Assembly: GCA_012514145.1 (NCBI GenBank)
Contig: JAAZAV010000005.1
Span: 1 to 34,039, forward strand
Direction of reading: 5' to 3'
Source: Clostridiales bacterium
GTDB taxonomy: Bacteria > Bacillota > Clostridia > Oscillospirales > CAG-272
Length of the DNA stretch: 34,039 nucleotides
The notes beneath the pieces are model-generated. The model did not search any database and was not told where the DNA came from. It was given only the letters and a program-made list of their open reading frames with translations. This document shows, in pieces, positions 1 to 8,273 of the stretch. Position numbers and translations under genes: made by a program. Every line of letters starts with the position of its first letter. Within the stretch, counting starts at the first letter, position 1.

Positions 1-257
1 TCTTCTTCCCCCTGCCCATACTCCCGCCCAATTTCAACCACTCAAATCTTAACTTCAGCACCAACGGCGGCGCGGCGATTGACCCGATAACCCTCCCCAC
101 CGGCACCACCGTCCAGCTGTCTCAGTACATTCCCCTTCGCGACGGCTATGAATTCGTCGGCTGGTGCAGAGATGCGGCGCTGACGAGGACTATCACAAAA
201 GTTCAGGTGATAGACCCGAATACAGTCGTCTACGCCAAGTGGAGCCCGATATGGTGA
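1..257 (+). CDS. C-terminal fragment of secreted protein with InlB B-type repeat (5' truncated by window edge)
   Basis: An open frame enters from the left edge (first full codon at position 3) and stops at TGA 255-257. The translated tail contains an InlB B-repeat / Listeria-Bacteroides repeat (Flg_new-type) signature, GYEFVGWCRD followed by VVYAKWSP. The last 80 or so residues are almost identical to the C-terminus of the vWA protein at 511-1473, so this is probably the end of a paralogous secreted vWA protein. Only the C-terminal module is visible; the N-terminal function is inferred from the paralogue. The frame ends IW-stop where the paralogue ends VG-stop. A terminator follows 35 nt downstream. 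Confidence 0.7.
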   Translation, partial: FFPLPILPPNFNHSNLNFSTNGGAAIDPITLPTGTTVQLSQYIPLRDGYEFVGWCRDAALTRTITKVQVIDPNTVVYAKWSPIW

Positions 258-291
258 TAAGGCTGAAATAGCTATAAATATATCGATATAC

Positions 292-325
292 AAGGAACCT
301 CCGGATTTCCGGGGGTTCCTTTTTT
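292..325 (+). terminator. Rho-independent terminator
   Basis: A GC-rich hairpin (arms GGAACCTCCGG and CCGGGGGTTCC, very short loop) is followed directly by a run of six T. It lies just after the truncated secreted-protein gene and ends its transcript. Confidence 0.85.
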
Positions 326-402
326 GACTGAACACGGTAACATGAGATTCATTTCGCGTACAATATCGCGACATAAAATATGAAAGAATATTCAAAAAAG
401 TA

Positions 403-431
403 TTGACAAGAAGAAAAGTCAATGATACAAT
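403..431 (+). promoter_or_regulatory. Sigma-A promoter of the vWA gene
   Basis: A perfect -35 TTGACA (403-408) is separated by 17 nt from -10 TACAAT (426-431). The predicted leader is about 70 nt, AT-rich, and leads to an AAGGAG ribosome binding site at 498-503 before ATG 511. Confidence 0.85.
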
Positions 432-510
432 GTAAATGCCTAACGATATTTAAAAAATAACGAAAAAGCATACGATTTACATAATATTAAATCTAAAAAG
501 GAGATTTACC

Positions 511-1473
511 ATGCGCAGAAGATTAATTGCGTTTATATTGCTTATACTCATTGTGTTAGGTACGATGCCGATAACGGTATCAGCGGTTCCGCCGGTTACG
601 CGCGATACGGTATTGCTGCTGGATCGTTCGGGATCAATGTCGGGACCTGTGCTGGCTAAACTGAAAAGCGCCGCGATAAGTTTCTGTGAGCGTATTCTGG
701 ATTCGGAAGGAATAAACCGTATTTCGATTGTACTCTTTTCAAACACAACTAAGACTCTCGATTTCACCGACGATTTAACCGAGCTGACCGATTTCATCAA
801 CAACACGGATATGAACGGTAGATCTGACATAAATATGGCTTTGGAAAAAGCCGACGAGCTGCTGCGAACGTCTGCCGCAAGAGTCAAAAGCATAGTGCTG
901 ATGACCGACGGTATTGCGAATCATGGTAAATATTCGATTACCGGCAGGTATTCAATTGGTGATCATATCAGTTACAAATATGCAAATGCGATATACGACA
1001 CCGCCGTTGCGCTTCATGATGACTACAGGATTTATACACTTGGCTTTTTCCACAATATGGGCGACTACAGTAAAAAATTTGCCGCCAGGCTGTTGAATGA
1101 CATTCAAAACGCGGGATATCGCGAGGTTGACGATCCCGAGGATTTGGAAGAGTTTTTCGAGGACATAGCCGACGATATAGCGAGTGATGACGGCGGTCTG
1201 TCAAGGAGAAGTATAGCATATTACCCCCTCCCCATACTCCCGCCCAACTTCAACCACTCGAATCTTAACTTCAGCACCAACGGCGGCGCGGCGATTGACC
1301 CGATAACCCTCCCCACCGGCACCACCGTCCAGCTGTCTCAGTACATTCCCCTCCGCGACGGCTATGAATTCGTCGGCTGGTGCAGGGATGAGGCGCTGAC
1401 GAGGACTATCACAAAAGTTCAGGTGATAGACCCTAATACCGTCGTCTACGCCAAGTGGAGCCCGGTTGGGTGA
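511..1473 (+). CDS. Secreted von Willebrand factor A domain protein with C-terminal InlB B-repeat
   Basis: 320 residues. Residues 1-25 form a signal peptide: basic MRRR, a hydrophobic core, and a likely cut after VSA. A vWA domain follows (about 30-220) with the MIDAS metal site DRSGS at residues 38-42 and the second acidic motif MTDG at 131-134; Ser105 stands where many families have the MIDAS threonine. The C-terminus (about 255-317) is one InlB B-type repeat, a small fold common on surface proteins of Gram-positive bacteria. There is no LPxTG signal or membrane anchor, so it is probably released or held non-covalently. vWA domains bind protein ligands through a divalent metal; the ligand is unknown. 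ATG 511 has an AAGGAG site 7 nt upstream. The last 240 bases are nearly identical to positions 9-250, implying a tandem gene family. Confidence 0.85.
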   Translation: MRRRLIAFILLILIVLGTMPITVSAVPPVTRDTVLLLDRSGSMSGPVLAKLKSAAISFCERILDSEGINRISIVLFSNTTKTLDFTDDLTELTDFINNTDMNGRSDINMALEKADELLRTSAARVKSIVLMTDGIANHGKYSITGRYSIGDHISYKYANAIYDTAVALHDDYRIYTLGFFHNMGDYSKKFAARLLNDIQNAGYREVDDPEDLEEFFEDIADDIASDDGGLSRRSIAYYPLPILPPNFNHSNLNFSTNGGAAIDPITLPTGTTVQLSQYIPLRDGYEFVGWCRDEALTRTITKVQVIDPNTVVYAKWSPVG

Positions 1474-1500
1474 AACGGCTGAAACAAGCGAAAACTATTC

Positions 1501-1533
1501 AGAATTGCCCCCTCGAACAGAGGGGGCAATTCT
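1501..1533 (+). terminator. Hairpin terminator-like element after the vWA gene
   Basis: Perfect 13-bp inverted repeat (AGAATTGCCCCCT with its complement, 7-nt loop) 28 nt after the vWA stop codon. No T-run follows, so it may act as a transcript 3'-end stabiliser or weak terminator rather than a canonical intrinsic terminator. Confidence 0.6.
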
Positions 1534-1562
1534 ATGTGTACGGACGAAACTAACCATCCGCC

Positions 1563-1581
1563 CGGCGAGCAAAGCTCGCCG
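1563..1581. repeat. Short palindromic intergenic repeat, copy 1
   Basis: CGGCGAGC-AAA-GCTCGCCG, perfect 8-bp arms with a 3-nt loop, followed by CATATAAAAGC. Related copies occur at 29642-29660 and 29695-29713, always between genes. Confidence 0.65.
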
Positions 1582-1649
1582 CATATAAAAGCTTTTGCGG
1601 CGTCTTTCCGGCATCTGAGCGCTCAGAGCAAAAAAGCGACTGTTCCTCC

Positions 1650-1678
1650 TTGACATACAAGGGATTTTTTGATATAAT
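1650..1678 (+). promoter_or_regulatory. Consensus sigma-A promoter of alaS
   Basis: TTGACA (1650-1655), a 17-nt spacer, and TATAAT (1673-1678): a perfect consensus promoter. Transcription should start near 1685, leaving a leader of only about 30 nt before ATG 1716, too short for a T-box. Confidence 0.92.
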
Positions 1679-1715
1679 ATCCAGAAATATCGAATTCAAT
1701 CGGAGGACATATATT

Positions 1716-4358
1716 ATGCAATGGATGTCGCTTAACGACATACGGGAGATGTATCTTTCGTTCTTTGAGACGAAGGGTTCGCTGCGTCAGAAGAGCTATC
1801 CGCTGGTGCCCATCGGAGACAAATCGCTGCTGCTTATCAACGCGGGCATGGCGCCGCTGAAGAAGTATTTCACCGGCGAGGAGGAGCCGCCCTGCACCCG
1901 CATGACCACCTGTCAGAAGTGCATACGCACGCCCGACATCGAGCGTGTGGGCATAACCGCCCGCCACGGCACATATTTCGAGATGCTGGGCAACTTCTCA
2001 TTCGGCGATTATTTCAAGCGCGAGGCTATACACTGGGCGTGGGAATTCATGACCGGCGAGCAGTGGCTGGCGCTGCCCCATAAAAAGCTGTGGGCTACCA
2101 TATACGAGAACGACGACGAGGCATTTGAGATATGGAACAGGGAAGTCGGCGTTCCGGCTGAGCGCATAGTTCGGCTGGGCAAGGCGGACAACTTCTGGGA
2201 GATAGGCTCAGGCCCCTGCGGCCCCTGCTCGGAGATATACTTCGACCGGGGAACCGAATACGGCTGCGGCTCCCCCGACTGCAAGCCGGGCTGCGACTGC
2301 GACCGCTTCATGGAGTTCTGGAACCTGGTTTTCACCCAGTTCGACGGCGACGGCGAAGGGAACTACACCCCCCTTGCCAAGCCGAATATCGACACGGGCA
2401 TGGGTCTGGAGCGCATGGCGTGCATCATGCAGGGCGTGAACAACCTGTTCGAGGTGGACACCGTCCGCAATATCATGCTGGCTATCTCGGATGTGGCGAA
2501 GGTCAGGTACGGCGCGTCGCCCAAGACCGATATATCGCTGCGGGTCATCACCGACCACATCCGCTCCACCACCTTCCTCATTTGCGACGGCGTTGTTCCG
2601 TCGAACGAGGGCAGGGGCTATGTACTCCGCCGTCTGCTCCGCCGCGCCGCCCGTCACGGCCGCCTTCTGGGCATTCAGGGCACCTTCCTGTCCGACATCT
2701 GCGACGTGGTCGCCCGGGAGAACCTGTCGGCTTACCCCGAGGTCACCGAGCGCCTTGAATATATAAAGAAGATAGTTTCAATAGAGGAGGAGCGTTTCGC
2801 CGCCACCATCGACGCGGGGCTGGCAATCCTCGAGCATATAATAGCCGACGCGAAGGCGGCGGGCAGGACCGAACTTGCCGGCGCCGACATCTTCCGTCTC
2901 AGCGACACCTTCGGCTTCTCGATAGACCTCACCCGTGAGATCGCCGCCGAGCAGGGACTGACTCTCGATACCGAGGGTTATAACGCCCTCATGGCCGAGC
3001 AGAAGCAGCGCGCCAGGGCTGCCCGCGCGGCGCTGGGCGATTTCGGCTGGAAGGACGATGTCTTTGCCGCTCTTTCGGAGCTTGACAAGACCGAGTTCAC
3101 CGGCTATGACGAAACCGAGTCGGACGCAAAGGTCGTCGCCATCATCGACTCCGAGTCGGGCGAGGCGGTGGGCTCCCTTGCCGAAGGCAACGCTATGATA
3201 ATCCTCGACCGCACCCCCTTCTACGGCGAGGGCGGCGGTCAGGTGGGCGACACCGGCACCATCGCGTCGAGCGGCGCGCTCCTTGAGGTCACCGACACCA
3301 AGAAGCACGACGGCGTATATATGCACGTGGCTAAAGTCGTTTCGGGCAGGCTTTCCCAGGGCGACGAGGTCACCGCTTCAATAGATGCCGACCGCCGCGA
3401 CGCCATCCGCCGCAACCATTCGGCTGCTCATCTGCTGCATGCGGCTCTCCGTTCGGTGCTGGGCAATCATGTGGAGCAGGCAGGCTCCTATGTGGACGAC
3501 CATCGGGTGCGTTTCGACTTCTCCCACTTCCAGGCTATGACCGCGGACGAGCTGGCGAAGGTGGAGCGCATGGTCAACGAGTGCATTCTCTCGGGAATGA
3601 CTGTCGAGACTGTCGAGACCGACATCAACACCGCCAAATCCATGGGCGCCATCGCTCTCTTCGGCGAGAAATACGGCTCCAGGGTTCGGGTGATTAAGAT
3701 GGGCGATATATCCGCCGAGCTTTGCGGCGGCACCCACCTTGACAACACCGCCAAGGCCGGACTTTTCCGCCTGCTGTCCGAGACCTCGGTGGCTGCCGGT
3801 GTGCGCCGCATCGAGGGCACCACCGGACTGGGCGTTCTTTCGATAATCGACGAGCGTGAAGCGCTGTTAGACGAGATCGCACATGAACTGAAATCCAATG
3901 TCGCCGACTCGCCCAAGCGCGCCGCCTCTCTCAATAACGAGCTTAAGGCGGCGAAGCGCGAGATCGACTCGCTGAATTCACGGCTCGCCGCGTCCCGCAC
4001 CGCGGGGCTGCTGGCAGATGCCCGCGTTATCGACGGCATAAAGCTGATAACCGAGGCAACCGAGACGGCTCCCGACGTGCTCCGCGCCCTCTGCGACGAC
4101 CTGAAGGCGAAGGACGAGAATGTGGTCGCCGTGTTCTCCGCCGTCAATGAAGGCAGGCTCAACTTTGTGGGCGCCTGCGGCAAGAATGCGGTTGCCCGCG
4201 GCGCTCATGCCGGCAATATCTTAAAGCAGGTTTCGGCTATAACCGGCGGCAAGGGGGGCGGACGCCCCGATTCCGCCGCTTCGGGCGGCCGGGATATCGA
4301 CAAGATCCCCGAGGCTTTAGCCGCCGTTCCCGGGATTCTGTCGGAAATGCTGAAATAA
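1716..4358 (+). CDS. alaS: Alanyl-tRNA synthetase
   Basis: 880 residues, normal for bacterial AlaRS (E. coli about 875). It ligates alanine to tRNA-Ala in the cytoplasm and clears mischarged Ser/Gly-tRNA-Ala. The class II catalytic core is N-terminal (MTTCQKCIRTPDIE, ARHGTYFEMLGNFSFGDYFK, GPCGPCSEIYFDRG). The editing domain has both zinc motifs: HSAAH with His568/His572, and CGGTH with Cys670/His674. A coiled coil and the C-Ala domain close the protein, with the glycine motif GGKGGGRPDSA near the end. The reading frame stays open upstream to a TTG at 1650, but that TTG is the -35 box. ATG 1716 has a GGAGG site (1702-1706) 9 nt away and begins MQWMSLNDIREMYLSFF, the usual AlaRS N-terminus. It is monocistronic, with its own promoter and terminator. 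Confidence 0.98.
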   Translation: MQWMSLNDIREMYLSFFETKGSLRQKSYPLVPIGDKSLLLINAGMAPLKKYFTGEEEPPCTRMTTCQKCIRTPDIERVGITARHGTYFEMLGNFSFGDYFKREAIHWAWEFMTGEQWLALPHKKLWATIYENDDEAFEIWNREVGVPAERIVRLGKADNFWEIGSGPCGPCSEIYFDRGTEYGCGSPDCKPGCDCDRFMEFWNLVFTQFDGDGEGNYTPLAKPNIDTGMGLERMACIMQGVNNLFEVDTVRNIMLAISDVAKVRYGASPKTDISLRVITDHIRSTTFLICDGVVPSNEGRGYVLRRLLRRAARHGRLLGIQGTFLSDICDVVARENLSAYPEVTERLEYIKKIVSIEEERFAATIDAGLAILEHIIADAKAAGRTELAGADIFRLSDTFGFSIDLTREIAAEQGLTLDTEGYNALMAEQKQRARAARAALGDFGWKDDVFAALSELDKTEFTGYDETESDAKVVAIIDSESGEAVGSLAEGNAMIILDRTPFYGEGGGQVGDTGTIASSGALLEVTDTKKHDGVYMHVAKVVSGRLSQGDEVTASIDADRRDAIRRNHSAAHLLHAALRSVLGNHVEQAGSYVDDHRVRFDFSHFQAMTADELAKVERMVNECILSGMTVETVETDINTAKSMGAIALFGEKYGSRVRVIKMGDISAELCGGTHLDNTAKAGLFRLLSETSVAAGVRRIEGTTGLGVLSIIDEREALLDEIAHELKSNVADSPKRAASLNNELKAAKREIDSLNSRLAASRTAGLLADARVIDGIKLITEATETAPDVLRALCDDLKAKDENVVAVFSAVNEGRLNFVGACGKNAVARGAHAGNILKQVSAITGGKGGGRPDSAASGGRDIDKIPEALAAVPGILSEMLK

Positions 4359-4396
4359 GCATGAATCTGGCGGATTTGTGAACATACGAGTAAGAC

Positions 4397-4432
4397 AACA
4401 GCCCCGGTCGCGCGATCGGGGCTGTTATTTTA
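4397..4432 (+). terminator. Rho-independent terminator of alaS
   Basis: AACAGCCCCG (4397-4406) pairs perfectly with CGGGGCTGTT (4417-4426) around a further GC-rich inner segment, followed by ATTTTAT. Confidence 0.85.
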
Positions 4433-4441
4433 TATATGTAC

Positions 4442-4470
4442 TTGAATTCCGGCTTCCGTTGTTGTATAAT
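4442..4470 (+). promoter_or_regulatory. Sigma-A promoter of the amidotransferase/methyltransferase operon
   Basis: TTGAAT (4442-4447), a 17-nt spacer, and a perfect TATAAT (4465-4470). The start point near 4477 gives a leader of about 24 nt, so no riboswitch fits. The ribosome binding site before ATG 4501 is weak (GGATGTG). Confidence 0.82.
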
Positions 4471-4500
4471 TACTGCAACGCTTAAAATCGGATGTGAAAT

Positions 4501-5214
4501 ATGAAACCTGTAATTCTTCTTGTTCATAAATACGGCGACGGGGCGCCGAACGACCGCGCTCTGCGGGTGGGGAACACATACAGCCGCGCCGTGACCGAGG
4601 GCGGCGGTGTGCCTGTCATTTCGGCGCCGGGGCATGCGGCTTCTTTCCCGGAGTTCTGCGACGGCATCCTTTTCACCGGCGGCATCGACCTTGAGCCGAA
4701 GCTCTACGGCGAGGAGCGGTTAAACGACACGGTGAAGTGCGATGAAATACTTGACCGGGATGAGCTGGAGCTGTTTGAAGCCTTCCGCGCCGCCGGTAAG
4801 CCTATGCTTGGCATCTGCCGGGGGATTCAGACGCTGAATGTGGCGCTGGGCGGCTCTCTGTGGCAGGACATTCCCTCCCAGCTGCCCGAGGGAATACATG
4901 CCCGGCTCGCGGCGGAGAAACAGCACCGCCATCATGTCACCGCCGTCGCCGGGAGCCTGGTTCACCGGCTGTTCGGCGAGAAATTCGAGACCAACTCTTT
5001 CCATCATCAGGCGGCGCGCCGCCCGGGCGAGGGACTTGCCGCCACCGCGTTTTCCGCCGACGGCGTTATTGAGGCGGTGGAGCATAAGACGCTGCCGATA
5101 ATAGGCGTGCAGTGGCATCCAGAGCGGATGATTTCAACCGACGACGGACTCGCCGACATGGTGCCTCTCTTTGAGCATTTCGTAAAACTTTGTGCAGATT
5201 ATAGGGTGAAATAA
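4501..5214 (+). CDS. Class I glutamine amidotransferase, gamma-glutamyl-GABA hydrolase (peptidase C26/PuuD) type
   Basis: 237 residues, typical of stand-alone C26 hydrolases. The nucleophile motif GICRG places catalytic Cys106, and WHPE near the C-terminus supplies His206 and Glu208, completing the triad. FTGGIDLEPKLYGE and the LGGSLWQDI segment after the nucleophile are characteristic of PuuD-like proteins, which cut gamma-glutamyl bonds of small molecules such as gamma-glutamyl-GABA. The true substrate cannot be read from sequence. It is first in a two-gene operon: the next ATG begins one base after its stop. No puuABC or GABA/putrescine genes are nearby, so a polyamine role is not supported by context. 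Cytoplasmic; no signal peptide. Confidence 0.9.
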   Translation: MKPVILLVHKYGDGAPNDRALRVGNTYSRAVTEGGGVPVISAPGHAASFPEFCDGILFTGGIDLEPKLYGEERLNDTVKCDEILDRDELELFEAFRAAGKPMLGICRGIQTLNVALGGSLWQDIPSQLPEGIHARLAAEKQHRHHVTAVAGSLVHRLFGEKFETNSFHHQAARRPGEGLAATAFSADGVIEAVEHKTLPIIGVQWHPERMISTDDGLADMVPLFEHFVKLCADYRVK

Positions 5215-5215
5215 C

Positions 5216-6466
5216 ATGAAAATTCGTGAAATATTCAACAGATATCCGGCGTCCTTCCCGCTGCCGCTGCTGCTGGACGGCGCCCACGGAACAGAACTTA
5301 TCAAGCGCGGTATGCCCAGGGGCACCGCCACCATGGTCTGGGCTGCCAAAAATCCCGACAAGATTTCCGACGCGCTGAACGCCTATCGGTGTGCCGGGGC
5401 GGATGTCATATATACACCTACCTTCGGCGGAACAAAACCGATGCTTGCCAAATCGGGGGTTGAGGACGACGAAGGACTGAACCGCGCTCTCGCCCGGCTT
5501 GCCTTCGGAGAGTCGTCCTGCGAACGCGGCTGTAAAAACGGTGCTGCCGCCGGCAGAGGATGGCTCGTCGGCGGCGGCCTCTCGCCCACCGGATTGTTCA
5601 TCGAGCCCTGGGGCGACACTCCCTTTGAAGATGTGGTGGCTGTATACGCCCGGCAGGCGAAGGTGCTTGCCGAGGAGGGCGCGGATTTCATGGTGACCGA
5701 GACAAACATCAGCATGTACGAGACGAAAGCCGCGGTAATAGGCTCCCGCGAGGGGGTCGCCGCGGCAGGGAGAGGCGACATACCGATGTTCGTTACCATG
5801 ACGGTTGACGAGCGGGGACGCACTCTGTCGGGCGAGACGCTGCTCTCCTGCCTTGTGACCTTTGCCGGGCTGGGGGTGGCGGCATTCGGCGCCAACTGCT
5901 CCACCGGTCCCGATATCATGGCGGGTCAGCTGCTGCCCCTGGTTCCCTATTCACGGGCTTTCGGGATCCCGCTCATCGCCAAGCCCAACGCCGGTCTGCC
6001 CCGTGAGGACGAGAAGGGCACCCACTTCGACATGGGACCCGAGGAGTTTGCCGCTTTTGCCGTCCATATGCTGGAGGGCGGCATCTTCATTCTCGGCGGC
6101 TGCTGCGGAAGCGGCCCCGAACATACCGCCGCCCTGCGTGAGGTTATCGACCGCTCGGGTATTCATGACGATTATGATGCGGAAGATATAGCTCTGCCGT
6201 CGGTTGAACGGCTTGCCTCCACCGGCGGCAATGTATGCGAGATACCTGCCGACGCGGTTTTCGTCGAGTATGACGGGGATACCTCACTTGAAGATATATG
6301 CGGCGACGGTGATTATGCCGCGATATCGCTGCCCGACCTGTCCGCCGCCGAAGCGCTGGCGGAATATGACCTGACCTTCCCGAAGCCCATTGCCCTCACC
6401 GGCGACGCCGATGCCGTGGCGCTTGCGGCGAGAAGATGGAACGGTCACGCTCTCGTGGTCGGGTGA
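5216..6466 (+). CDS. Homocysteine S-methyltransferase family protein (MetH N-terminal Hcy domain type)
   Basis: 416 residues. Residues 1 to about 310 form the Hcy-binding barrel: LLLDGAHGTELIKRGM at the start, then the zinc-thiolate ligands Cys228 (GANCSTGPD) and the pair Cys296-Cys297 (GGCCGSGPEH). These three cysteines bind zinc and activate homocysteine or a related thiol for methyl transfer. Cobalamin- and folate-binding domains of full MetH are absent, so it either uses a small methyl donor or works with separate partner proteins. About 100 C-terminal residues beyond the barrel have no function I recognise. The gene starts one base after the amidotransferase stop, so translation is probably coupled. 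The methyl donor and the link to the amidotransferase are unknown. Confidence 0.88.
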   Translation: MKIREIFNRYPASFPLPLLLDGAHGTELIKRGMPRGTATMVWAAKNPDKISDALNAYRCAGADVIYTPTFGGTKPMLAKSGVEDDEGLNRALARLAFGESSCERGCKNGAAAGRGWLVGGGLSPTGLFIEPWGDTPFEDVVAVYARQAKVLAEEGADFMVTETNISMYETKAAVIGSREGVAAAGRGDIPMFVTMTVDERGRTLSGETLLSCLVTFAGLGVAAFGANCSTGPDIMAGQLLPLVPYSRAFGIPLIAKPNAGLPREDEKGTHFDMGPEEFAAFAVHMLEGGIFILGGCCGSGPEHTAALREVIDRSGIHDDYDAEDIALPSVERLASTGGNVCEIPADAVFVEYDGDTSLEDICGDGDYAAISLPDLSAAEALAEYDLTFPKPIALTGDADAVALAARRWNGHALVVG

Positions 6467-6535
6467 GAGCGGCGCGGCGATGTGCCTGTACACCGGCTAT
6501 GAGTAAATCAATAGGTTAGAACCCCCACGCCAAAA

Positions 6536-6596
6536 GCCTCCCTCTCCGAGTGAGGCGGCACGGCGAAGCTGACAGCGGAGCTGTGACGGAGGGAGT
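6536..6596. repeat. Dispersed-type intergenic palindromic repeat (CCTCCCTC...GAGGGAG)
   Basis: CTCCCTCTCCG near the left end pairs with CGGAGGGAG at the right end, enclosing GGCGGCACGGCGAAGC-type sequence. From general knowledge, similar CCTCCCTC/GGCACGGCGAAGC elements are scattered between genes in Oscillospiraceae-type genomes. Only one copy is in this window, so its repetitive nature cannot be shown here. Confidence 0.5.
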
Positions 6597-6612
6597 AAAA
6601 CCGTAATAAACT

Positions 6613-6656
6613 AAAAACACAGCCTTACGAAAACGAAAGTTTGGCTGTGTTTTTTT
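6613..6656. terminator. Bidirectional rho-independent terminator between convergent operons
   Basis: AAAAACACAGCC (6613-6624) pairs with GGCTGTGTTTTT (6643-6654), giving an A-run on one side and a T-run on the other. It can end both the methyltransferase operon (+) and the solute-binding protein operon (-). Confidence 0.88.
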
Positions 6657-6728
6657 GCGTTTCTGTATTATGGCAAATCGCAGGCACAGGCGCATGTGCG
6701 CACCGATGTGTCAGCCGGCAGGTTTTCC

Positions 6729-8234
6729 TTATCCGAAGAACGCCTCTAAGGTCTTCTGCATATCGGCTTCTATCTTTGCTTCCGCCTTGGCGTATTCGGA
6801 GGCGAAGATATTCTCCTTCCTCTGAGGGAGGGTGGCGTCCAGGATTGTGCGGAGCCCGCCCCAGTTGTAGACGGCGGCGACGTCGTAGATTATATTGTCG
6901 AAAATCATGTCGAGCATGACCGGCGCCTTCTCGTCTGTGGTGTATTTGGTCTTGATTGTGACCTCGTAGAAGGCGGGCATGGTGACATAGCGCGACTCGG
7001 CGGAGAGGGCTTCGAGAGCTATGCCGGTGAACTCGGCGTCCTCCACCGTGAGCGGTACGGCGATGCCGTAAGCCCAGGGGTACTGAGTTGTGGTGAGATA
7101 GTTCTCCTGAGATTCGTCTAACTTTGGCTGGGGGATAATGCCGAAGTCCAGCTGGTCGGTGTTCTGATAGGTCATCTTGGCGCAGACAAGCAGGGCGTTG
7201 TAGAAGATAGCCTGACCCGACTCATACATGGTCGCCATGAAGATGTCGGCGCGGGGCTGACCCTTTATATCCTGCATAAACAGCGAGACATTCGTGTCGC
7301 AGAGGAAGTTTACCAGGATGTCGACAGTCTTGACCAGACGGTCGGTGTACATGTCAATCACCGGCATGTCGTCTTTGTCCTTGGTGCTGATGCGGTTGTC
7401 CATTCCGTAGCACATGCCGTTGAAATTGTCATATGCCTGTGAGAGGATGCCCCACTGGTCGGCGTAGCCTATAACACCGTCGCCGTCCAGGTCGACTGTG
7501 GTCTCACGGGCGATCTTCTCCATCAGGTCTATCGTCCAGCGGTTGTCGTCCACCACATTGTAGAGGTTTTCCACATTGTACTTCTCCGCCAGACCCTTGT
7601 TGAAGAGAATACAGTAGAGCCGGTATTTATCGTGGAGGGTGTAGTCGCCCGTCATGAAGTAGAGGCTGCCGCCCAGGGAGAAGCCCGACGCGGCGTTGGC
7701 GTCCCACCAGGGCATACCGAGATCGATATAGGGAATCGAGTTGAAGTCGTAGAGGTAGCCGGAGGAGGCGAAGTTGGCAAGTTCCGCCAGATCCTCGCAG
7801 AAGACCTCGTACTGCGACTCGCCCGCGGTTATCGAAGTGCGCATGATGGCGCCGGGATTTGCCTCCCGGGTCTCGGTTATCTTGAAGTTGAAGCGCTCCT
7901 CCACCGCGTTGTTGCGCATGTAGATCGCGTCGTTGAGCACCTCGCCGTTGAGCTCGGCATAGTACTCGAAATTTTCCAGCCACCAGGCGTTGTCGTTGTC
8001 CATGACCAGCATGTCGTATGTCCTGCCGTCGAAATCGATATCGGGCAGGTCGGGGCGCAGCTGTGTCGTCTCGGTGACGGTTGTTGCGGCATCTTTGATG
8101 TCGCCGGCAACAGCGGTGTCGTCGGCGCCTTCCTTATCGGTATCAGCGCCGCCGCAGGAGGGGAGGAATACTGAGGTCAGCAGGGTGCAGAATATGAGGA
8201 GAAGCGCTAATAATTTTGAACGCTTATGCTTCAT
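6729..8234 (-). CDS. Extracellular solute-binding lipoprotein (third gene of a tandem set)
   Basis: 501 residues. A lipoprotein signal peptide ends in the lipobox LPSC, so Cys27 should be lipidated and the protein tethered outside the membrane. A Thr/Asp-rich linker precedes the mature domain. The overall pattern (an early DIDFDGRTYDMLVM segment, AIYMRNNAVEERFNF, then a DLDGDGV-x-DQWG loop) matches large family 1-type sugar or peptide ABC solute-binding proteins of Clostridia. It is paralogous to the two upstream genes, which share the same landmarks. ATG 8234 has an AAGGAG site. It is last in the operon and ends before the shared terminator. No permease or ATPase gene is adjacent, so it must work with components encoded elsewhere or act as a binding protein only. 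Ligand unknown; a carbohydrate is the best guess. Confidence 0.87.
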   Translation of the reverse strand: MKHKRSKLLALLLIFCTLLTSVFLPSCGGADTDKEGADDTAVAGDIKDAATTVTETTQLRPDLPDIDFDGRTYDMLVMDNDNAWWLENFEYYAELNGEVLNDAIYMRNNAVEERFNFKITETREANPGAIMRTSITAGESQYEVFCEDLAELANFASSGYLYDFNSIPYIDLGMPWWDANAASGFSLGGSLYFMTGDYTLHDKYRLYCILFNKGLAEKYNVENLYNVVDDNRWTIDLMEKIARETTVDLDGDGVIGYADQWGILSQAYDNFNGMCYGMDNRISTKDKDDMPVIDMYTDRLVKTVDILVNFLCDTNVSLFMQDIKGQPRADIFMATMYESGQAIFYNALLVCAKMTYQNTDQLDFGIIPQPKLDESQENYLTTTQYPWAYGIAVPLTVEDAEFTGIALEALSAESRYVTMPAFYEVTIKTKYTTDEKAPVMLDMIFDNIIYDVAAVYNWGGLRTILDATLPQRKENIFASEYAKAEAKIEADMQKTLEAFFG

Positions 8235-8273
8235 GGTGTCTCTCCTTGGTTTTGGCTGTCGGCTGTATTGTAT

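Noticed and set aside
1679-1715. T-box or other riboswitch in the alaS leader
   Set aside because: The leader is only about 30 nt from the predicted transcription start; no specifier or antiterminator structure can fit.
3488-4183. Minus-strand Ser/Arg-rich open frame inside alaS
   Set aside because: Antisense shadow of conserved AlaRS codons; composition is typical of reverse-frame GC bias.
7455-7500. Dockerin or EF-hand domain suggested by the DxDGDG loops of the solute-binding proteins
   Set aside because: Only one loop occurs per protein, in the middle of a solute-binding fold; dockerins have paired loops, usually at a terminus. The loop may still bind calcium.
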